Positions 59,292 to 64,000 of a stretch of 64,000 bases of DNA are shown in pieces. Below the pieces are notes generated by a model that was given only the letters and a program-made list of their open reading frames with translations, was not told the DNA's origin and did not search any database. Each line of letters begins with the position of its first letter. Position 1 is the first letter of the stretch. A program made the translations under genes and the position numbers. This stretch comes from Oceanicaulis sp. HLUCCA04. GTDB lineage: Bacteria > Pseudomonadota > Alphaproteobacteria > Caulobacterales > Maricaulaceae. The stretch covers positions 297,454-361,453 of the forward strand of contig LJSH01000003.1 in assembly GCA_001314625.1 (NCBI GenBank). The letters run 5' to 3'.

Positions 59292-60025
59292 CGAACGTAT
59301 GGGGAACGCGCTTGTCTGTTGCCATGCTTCAGGCTGCGCCCCCTCTCGTTCAGCATATCCGCGTCAATGGCGTGCCGGTTCTGGCCGATGGGTCCGGCGT
59401 GGCCTTTGTGGACAGTGCGCGCGCGCTGATCGTGGCGGATCTGCATCTGGAAAAAGGATCGGCCTTCGCGGCGAAGGGCGTGATGCTGCCGCCCTATGAC
59501 ACACGCACCACACTCAAACGGCTGGCCGAGGCGATGGTGCGCCTGCAGCCGCGCACGATAATCGCGCTGGGTGACTGTTTTCACGACCAGACGGCAGATA
59601 TGCGCATGCATGAAGAGGATGCGGCCTTCCTGACCGATCTGGTGGCGTGCGTGGAGCGCTGGATATGGATTGCGGGCAATCACGATCCTGCGCCCTCACC
59701 ACGCTATGGCGGAGAGCTAGCCGGGGAAATGGAGCTCGACGGGTTGATCCTGCGCCATGAACCGCGCGAAGGCGCCTCTCCCGGTGAAGTGGCAGGCCAT
59801 CTTCACCCTTGCGCCAGAGTGCGCCGGTCAGGCCGCTCGGTTCGCCGTCGCGCCTTTGCCAGTGATGGCAGCCGTCTGATCCTGCCCGCCTTCGGAGCCT
59901 ATACGGGCGGGCTGAATGTGCGCGATGATGCCTTTGCTGCCTGCTTTGAACGCCCGCCCGATGTCTGGATGCTGGGCCGCGAGCGGGTCTATCGCGTGGC
60001 GGGCCGGAATGTGCTGGGCGATTGA
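59288..60025 (+). CDS. pdeM: Ligase-associated DNA-damage-response phosphoesterase PdeM
   Basis: A 245-residue calcineurin-like metallophosphoesterase: ADLHLEKGSAFAAKG (metal ligands), LGDCFHD, WIAGNHDPAP and a C-terminal GHLHP. This pattern is the PdeM family linked to Lhr-type helicases. The frame begins with TTG overlapping the acetyltransferase stop, with AGAGGG upstream; ATG 59324 is an alternative. The role in repair is known from gene association. The order helicase-acetyltransferase-pdeM is the unusual feature. Confidence 0.9.
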   Translation: MTNVWGTRLSVAMLQAAPPLVQHIRVNGVPVLADGSGVAFVDSARALIVADLHLEKGSAFAAKGVMLPPYDTRTTLKRLAEAMVRLQPRTIIALGDCFHDQTADMRMHEEDAAFLTDLVACVERWIWIAGNHDPAPSPRYGGELAGEMELDGLILRHEPREGASPGEVAGHLHPCARVRRSGRSVRRRAFASDGSRLILPAFGAYTGGLNVRDDAFAACFERPPDVWMLGRERVYRVAGRNVLGD

Positions 60026-60046
60026 GGGTCTGCAACTCATGCAACC

Positions 60047-60130
60047 GGGGTCCCAGCCCCCGAGCCGGGACCCATGGAAAAGGTCGGTGGCTACAAACGG
60101 GATCCCGGATCAAGCCCGGGAACCCGGTTC
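60047..60130. repeat. REP-like GC-rich palindromes
   Basis: GGGTCCC and GGGACCC (spaced by about 12 bases) and a second block GGGATCCCGGATCAAGCCCGGG follow each other in the convergent gap after pdeM. The second block has the form of common alphaproteobacterial intergenic repeats. Nothing else was seen in this gap. Confidence 0.55.
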
Positions 60131-60195
60131 TATCGGGTTGAGAAGCAAGTCAGGCTGCTTCTGCGGCGTTGGCGCGCTGGTCGTCAGCGAACCCT

Positions 60196-60678
60196 CTACA
60201 GCGCCCGCACCGCCAGAGCAGCGCCAAGGCTGATCACCGCGCCCAGCGTCAGGACCAGGCGCAAGGGCAGATACCAGCGCGGCAGGGTGCCGCCACGCAC
60301 AGCGCCTCGATCCCACAGATACTGAATGGCAAAGCCTGCGATCAGAATGCCCCAGCCGGTCAGCTCTGTGTTGAAGGGCAGGTCAGGCCGGTTCCAGACC
60401 TGTATCAGCACGGCCAGCCAGCCGGAGAGCGACAGGAACACAGCGAGCAGAAGCACGCCGGGGCGCGGCGCATCGGCGCGCAACACGATCTCGGCTGTCC
60501 AGCGTCCGCCCGCAAGGAAGGACAGGACCACCGCAGCGTAAATGGGCAGGAAATTGGCCGCCTGTATGGCCACAGGACCGCCCAGTGCCAAACCGAACGC
60601 GCCGCCAAAGAAGGGGATAAGACCGGCAAAACCAGTGATGAGAGGCGTGCCGGGGGCTTCACTGAGCTGTCTGAGCAT
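60196..60678 (-). CDS. DUF3429 membrane protein
   Basis: A 160-residue protein with about five membrane helices. Start ATG 60678 (AAGGACGATCGTC). PLITGFAGLIPFFGGAF and YAAVVLSFLAGGRWTAEI are hallmarks of DUF3429, as is QYLWDRGAVRGGTLPRWYLPLRLVLT near the C-terminus. The function is unknown. It lies 17 bases after the TIGR02186 gene on the same strand. Confidence 0.87.
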   Translation of the reverse strand: MLRQLSEAPGTPLITGFAGLIPFFGGAFGLALGGPVAIQAANFLPIYAAVVLSFLAGGRWTAEIVLRADAPRPGVLLLAVFLSLSGWLAVLIQVWNRPDLPFNTELTGWGILIAGFAIQYLWDRGAVRGGTLPRWYLPLRLVLTLGAVISLGAALAVRAL

Positions 60679-60695
60679 GACGATCGTCCTTGTCC

Positions 60696-61502
60696 CTAGC
60701 GGCGGCGGAATATTTCGGCGGCGCTCCACCCGGCGATCAGCGCGATGATGACCGCGATCATGCCATAAAGCGGTGCGCGTTCATGCGCAAAATCATAGAT
60801 GGCCTGTTCAAAACCGGCCTTGCGCACCTGCAAGGTCGTGCGGCGGCTGGCGATGGGCACACCGTCGCGGAAGAGATAGATATCAAGGGCGTATTCGCCA
60901 ACCGGCGTCACGGGCGGCAGGCGCACGCCTGCACGGAACAGGCCACCATCGAGAATTTCCACACCGCCCGGCGATTCCACGTAGAGCCCTTCGCGCGCCC
61001 GGTTGCGAACAACAGCGCGCCGGTAATCAACGATCTCCGCGCCCAGCTCGGTCACCACAACGCCGTCCACGCCAAAGCGCGTTTCCTCGCGCTCATGGTC
61101 GGGCGCCGACAGGCGTATATGCTCCATGCCGATGCCTTCGCGGCGCAGCGAGGAGAAGGTGGCAAACTGGCTGAGCGCCTGCGTGGAGGCGACGGCGTAG
61201 TAGCCGTAAATGTCTTCAAACGCGATCGGCGCACGGTTCATCCAGATGCCCAGCGTGCGGATTTTGCGCATGACGCGCAGATCTTCCTGCGGCCCGCGCA
61301 CGACGACGACAATATCGTCTTCTTCCTCTAGGCCGGTCACCGCGCCATAGACCAGAAAGTCCGCCCCGGTGAAGTTGGAGCGTATCTCCACCACTTCCTG
61401 GGTCAGCGCCGCAACGATGCCCACAGGCTGGATTTCGTCCTCCGGCGCGGCATGGGCCGTCCCGGCCAGTGCCATCGCGGTCAGGGCCAGCACACGCATC
61501 AT
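60696..61502 (-). CDS. TIGR02186 membrane-anchored protein
   Basis: A 268-residue precursor with a signal peptide (MMRVLALTAMALAGTAHA), a periplasmic beta-rich domain (about 30-225, with VEIRSNFTGADFLVYGAV) and a C-terminal membrane helix (LYGMIAVIIALIAGWSAAEIFRRR). This fits TIGR02186, a family nearly always next to a TauE/SafE-type permease, as here (4-base overlap). It is probably an accessory subunit of the permease. Confidence 0.9.
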   Translation of the reverse strand: MMRVLALTAMALAGTAHAAPEDEIQPVGIVAALTQEVVEIRSNFTGADFLVYGAVTGLEEEDDIVVVVRGPQEDLRVMRKIRTLGIWMNRAPIAFEDIYGYYAVASTQALSQFATFSSLRREGIGMEHIRLSAPDHEREETRFGVDGVVVTELGAEIVDYRRAVVRNRAREGLYVESPGGVEILDGGLFRAGVRLPPVTPVGEYALDIYLFRDGVPIASRRTTLQVRKAGFEQAIYDFAHERAPLYGMIAVIIALIAGWSAAEIFRRR

Positions 61503-62440
61503 GATGCCGCCCCCCCGGTCGTCTCCATCAGCTCGAACATGTCAGCGGGATCAGACACCAGGTCGAAGGCGAGTTTGAGGCAGACGGCCAGCACCATCAG
61601 CGCCAGCGCCGCGCGCAGTTCCTCGGCGCGTATGCGCTGGCCTGCACGTGCGCCAAACTGGGCACCGATCACGCCGCCAACAATCAGCAAGGCCGCCAGA
61701 ACCAGATCGACAGTCTGGTTCTGGCTGGCCTGCAGAAAGGTCGTCAGCGCGGTCACGAACAGGATCTGGAACAGCGAGGTGCCGATCACGACCGAGGTCG
61801 GCATCCGCAATATATAGATCATGGCCGGGACCATGACGAAGCCGCCGCCAACCCCCATCAGGGCAGCCAGCAGCCCGACAAGCGCGCCGATGCCGATCAC
61901 CGGTATCAGGCTGATATACAGGCCGGAAACGGGAAAGCGCACTTTGAAGGGCAGGGCATCCATGATGCCGCGCCTGCGCCGTCTGGGCCGCGGTGTGATG
62001 CCGGTCTTGCCCAGCCGGTAGCGCCGCCAGAGAGCGGTTGCGCTCTCCACCAGCATCAACCCGCCAATAATGCCCAGAAAGCCGACATAGCACAGTGAGA
62101 TAACAAGGTTGATCTGGCCTGTCGCTTGCAGGAAGGAAAACAGCCACACCCCGCCGACGGAGCCCACGACACCGCCTGCCAGCAGGTAAAGACCCATTTT
62201 CAGATCGAGGCTCTTGCGCCGGAAATGGGCGATGGCACCGGAGGCCGAAGACGCAACGATCTGGTTGGTCTGGGTGGCCACAGCGACGGCGGGCGGAATG
62301 CCGATAAAGATCAGGATCGGCGTCATCAGGAAGCCGCCCCCGACCCCGAACATGCCGGACAGGAATCCGACAGCAAGTCCAAGACCCAGGATCAGGAAGA
62401 GGTTTACCGAGACTTCCGCGATGGGAAGATAAATGTCCAT
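61499..62440 (-). CDS. TauE/SafE-family sulfite/organosulfonate-type permease
   Basis: A 313-residue membrane protein with about eight helices. The duplicated glycine-rich motifs are LGLAVGFLSGMFGVGGGFLMTPIL and GALVGLLAALMGVGGGFVMVPAM. A basic cytoplasmic insertion (TPRPRRRRRGIMD) lies mid-protein. The family exports sulfite, sulfoacetate or related anions. The TIGR02186 partner follows directly. It lies ten bases downstream of the PodJ-like gene, so it may be read from the same transcript. Confidence 0.9.
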   Translation of the reverse strand: MDIYLPIAEVSVNLFLILGLGLAVGFLSGMFGVGGGFLMTPILIFIGIPPAVAVATQTNQIVASSASGAIAHFRRKSLDLKMGLYLLAGGVVGSVGGVWLFSFLQATGQINLVISLCYVGFLGIIGGLMLVESATALWRRYRLGKTGITPRPRRRRRGIMDALPFKVRFPVSGLYISLIPVIGIGALVGLLAALMGVGGGFVMVPAMIYILRMPTSVVIGTSLFQILFVTALTTFLQASQNQTVDLVLAALLIVGGVIGAQFGARAGQRIRAEELRAALALMVLAVCLKLAFDLVSDPADMFELMETTGGAAS

Positions 62441-62449
62441 TGCCCCGCC

Positions 62450-64000
62450 CTACCGGGACGGGCCGCGCTCGAGCCGGGAGACCAGAGCGGTGTCGATCGC
62501 CCCGCTCGCTTCCAGTCCTTCAGCGCGCTGGTATGCCACCACGGCCTCGCGGGTGCGCGGCCCGTAGGCCCCGTCCGGCGCGCCGACATCATAGCCCCCG
62601 GCCAGCAGGAGTTCCTGCGCCCGTGCGATCAGCCGGGTACTGGTGCCCTGATCCCAGGCTTGTGCGGGATAGCGGCCCTGGGCCTGCGGGTCGACCTCGC
62701 GCGGGGTGAATGTTTCGGCGGCGTCCTCGGCAGCGGCGCGCTGTTCGGCTGTCAGTTCGGCGCGCAAGCTGCTGGCCCGTTCGCGCGCGGCGCTGTCACC
62801 GTTTCCGGCGGCAATCAGGAACCAGGCATAGGCATCGGCAGCGCTTTGAGGCACGCCAAAGCCTTCTTCAAAGAGAAGGCCCAGATTGAACTGACTGTCG
62901 CCCATGCCGTGCAGGGCGGCCTGTTCGAACCAGCGCGCCGCCGACCGCTGGTTGGCCGAGGTGGGAGACTGGTTCACAAAGGCCACGCCGGCTTCATACA
63001 TGGCGCGCAGATGGCCATTTTCCGCTGCGCGCACGACCCACTGGCGTCCGGCGTCAGGATCGGCTGCTACCCCTTCGCCGCGCTCCAGCATGCGGCCATA
63101 GCGGAACTGGGCGTCGGGAATGCCTTGCTCGGCGGCGCGGCGCATCAGCGTCATTCCGCCTTGCGCGTCGCCTGCCTCAAGGCGTTGCAGGGCGAGCTGG
63201 TAGCGCGCCACCGGGTCACCGGCAGTGGCGGCGGCCTCCAGGGTCAGCGGCGTATCAGGAACCGTGTTGGCCACCTGGGCAGCCGTTGCCGGCGGCTCGG
63301 TTTGCGCTTGCTCGTCCGGGGCCGGTTGCGCCCCTTGCGTCCCGGCGGGTTCGGTGGACGCAGCAGTGGCCGTGTCCGTCTGGGCGGGGGTTTCGGCGGT
63401 GTCAGCGTCTGCGGTGGTCTCCGGCTGAGCTTGCTCTACTGCCGGCGCATCGGCGGCGGGCGTCTGTTCGGTGCGCACATCGGCAAACAGGCTGGACAGC
63501 GCTTCGGGCGAAATATCGTTCTGTGCGCTCTGGGGCGCGCGGTTGAATCCATCCATCAGGACGAAGGCCGCTGCTGCGCCCAGCGCCAGGAACCCCAGCA
63601 GGCTGACGCTTGCCAGAAGCCAGCGGCTGCGGCCCCCATCGCTTTTCGCAGCGGCTTGCGCGCCATAGTCGAAGCGTGCCGGGTCAGACCCGCCAAGGCG
63701 GACCTTGCGCCGGGCAGCGGCCAGAAAATCGGAATCGGCAGTAGCCCCCAGAACCTGCGCAGACCGGGCGCGCTGGGACGCTTGCGGCATGGGCGCTGGC
63801 TGGGGCGATTCCTGCCAGAGGTCTTCGCCCGCATTTGCGCCCGGGTCCTCGGCCGGGGCAGGCGCCCGCCCGCCATTGAGCGGATCCTCGACCGCGACGA
63901 CAAAGCTGTCGTCGCCACTGATCGCAAACTCTCCCTGCAGGTCCGCGTCGCGCTGACCGGGCGGGGGCTTCAAGGGTGCGGCAAAGCTGTCGGGTTCCGG
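62450..64000 (-). CDS. PodJ-like SEL1/peptidoglycan-binding membrane protein (5' end outside window)
   Basis: The frame is open to the right edge, so the N-terminus is missing. The visible part has a cytoplasmic low-complexity region with ADSDFLAAARRKVRLGG and one membrane helix (RWLLASVSLLGFLALGAAAAFVL). An Ala/Thr/Glu/Pro-rich periplasmic linker leads to SEL1-type repeats (for example AEQGIPDAQFRYGRMLERGEGV and LHGMGDSQFNLGLLFEEGFGV). The protein ends in a peptidoglycan-binding domain with PDGAYGPRTREAVVAYQRAEGL. This is the layout of the C-terminal half of Caulobacter PodJ, a polar organiser. The match is by architecture. Confidence 0.78.
   Translation of the reverse strand, partial: PEPDSFAAPLKPPPGQRDADLQGEFAISGDDSFVVAVEDPLNGGRAPAPAEDPGANAGEDLWQESPQPAPMPQASQRARSAQVLGATADSDFLAAARRKVRLGGSDPARFDYGAQAAAKSDGGRSRWLLASVSLLGFLALGAAAAFVLMDGFNRAPQSAQNDISPEALSSLFADVRTEQTPAADAPAVEQAQPETTADADTAETPAQTDTATAASTEPAGTQGAQPAPDEQAQTEPPATAAQVANTVPDTPLTLEAAATAGDPVARYQLALQRLEAGDAQGGMTLMRRAAEQGIPDAQFRYGRMLERGEGVAADPDAGRQWVVRAAENGHLRAMYEAGVAFVNQSPTSANQRSAARWFEQAALHGMGDSQFNLGLLFEEGFGVPQSAADAYAWFLIAAGNGDSAARERASSLRAELTAEQRAAAEDAAETFTPREVDPQAQGRYPAQAWDQGTSTRLIARAQELLLAGGYDVGAPDGAYGPRTREAVVAYQRAEGLEASGAIDTALVSRLERGPSR

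Noticed and set aside
59514-60113. 199-codon minus-strand frame over pdeM
   Set aside because: pdeM has all metallophosphoesterase motifs on the other strand. This frame is low-complexity Arg/Pro.

Overview
The window is a chromosomal segment of a GC-rich, stalk- or prosthecate-type alphaproteobacterium. The best fit is the Caulobacterales/Maricaulales/Hyphomonadaceae side. Reasons: the order flbY-cheL-flgI diverging from fliX next to dksA, a DksA with a degenerate zinc finger, TTAA-N7-TTAA (CtrA-type) boxes and sigma-54 elements at flagellar promoters, UrcA, and a PodJ-like SEL1/peptidoglycan-binding protein at the right edge. The genus cannot be fixed from sequence reading alone.

Layout. 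1-9.9 kb: 3' end of ruvB, then ybgC-tolQ-tolR-tolA-tolB-pal-cpoB (envelope constriction and outer-membrane integrity), tilS and ftsH. 10-26.4 kb: three flagellar blocks. These are flbY-cheL-flgI (minus) diverging from fliX (plus); flgF-flgG-flgA-flgH (minus) diverging from fliL-fliM-DUF6468-motE-TPR protein (plus); and fliE-flgC-flgB (minus) diverging from fliO-fliP (plus). Together they encode the rod, P and L rings, C-ring switch, export gate parts and assembly regulators.

27.2-32.2 kb: a membrane glycosyltransferase-2 gene is cut in two by a 3.4-kb IS1595-family element. The element has 25-bp imperfect terminal repeats and an 8-bp target duplication. It carries a membrane protein, a small DUF6471 protein, the transposase, a MazEF-like toxin-antitoxin pair and a coiled-coil/winged-helix-like protein. 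Removing the element and one target copy restores an in-frame 511-codon gene. A three-copy 16-bp operator-like repeat lies between the DUF6471 gene and the transposase.

32.2-43.4 kb: sixA, a 1-Cys peroxiredoxin, a ParDE-type toxin-antitoxin pair, two look-alike 'membrane proteins + small XRE regulator' modules flanking a class I lysyl-tRNA synthetase, an S24/LexA-like regulator, DUF952-pyrD, a MATE exporter, a zinc alcohol dehydrogenase and urcA. 43.5-50 kb: a light/redox cluster (DCC protein, photolyase/cryptochrome, DUF2256, diverging from an FAD amine-oxidase-like gene), two hotdog thioesterases, a receiver protein with altered active-site residues, a DUF6460-like protein and MscS. 50-64 kb: an AbgT transporter, GST, an orphan nucleotidyltransferase, a prolyl oligopeptidase with an unknown partner, the ligase-associated DNA-damage-response helicase and PdeM with a CatB-like acetyltransferase between them, DUF3429, TIGR02186-TauE, and the C-terminal part of a PodJ-like polarity factor. 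No rRNA, tRNA or CRISPR array was seen. No stretch longer than about 300 bases lacks a gene.
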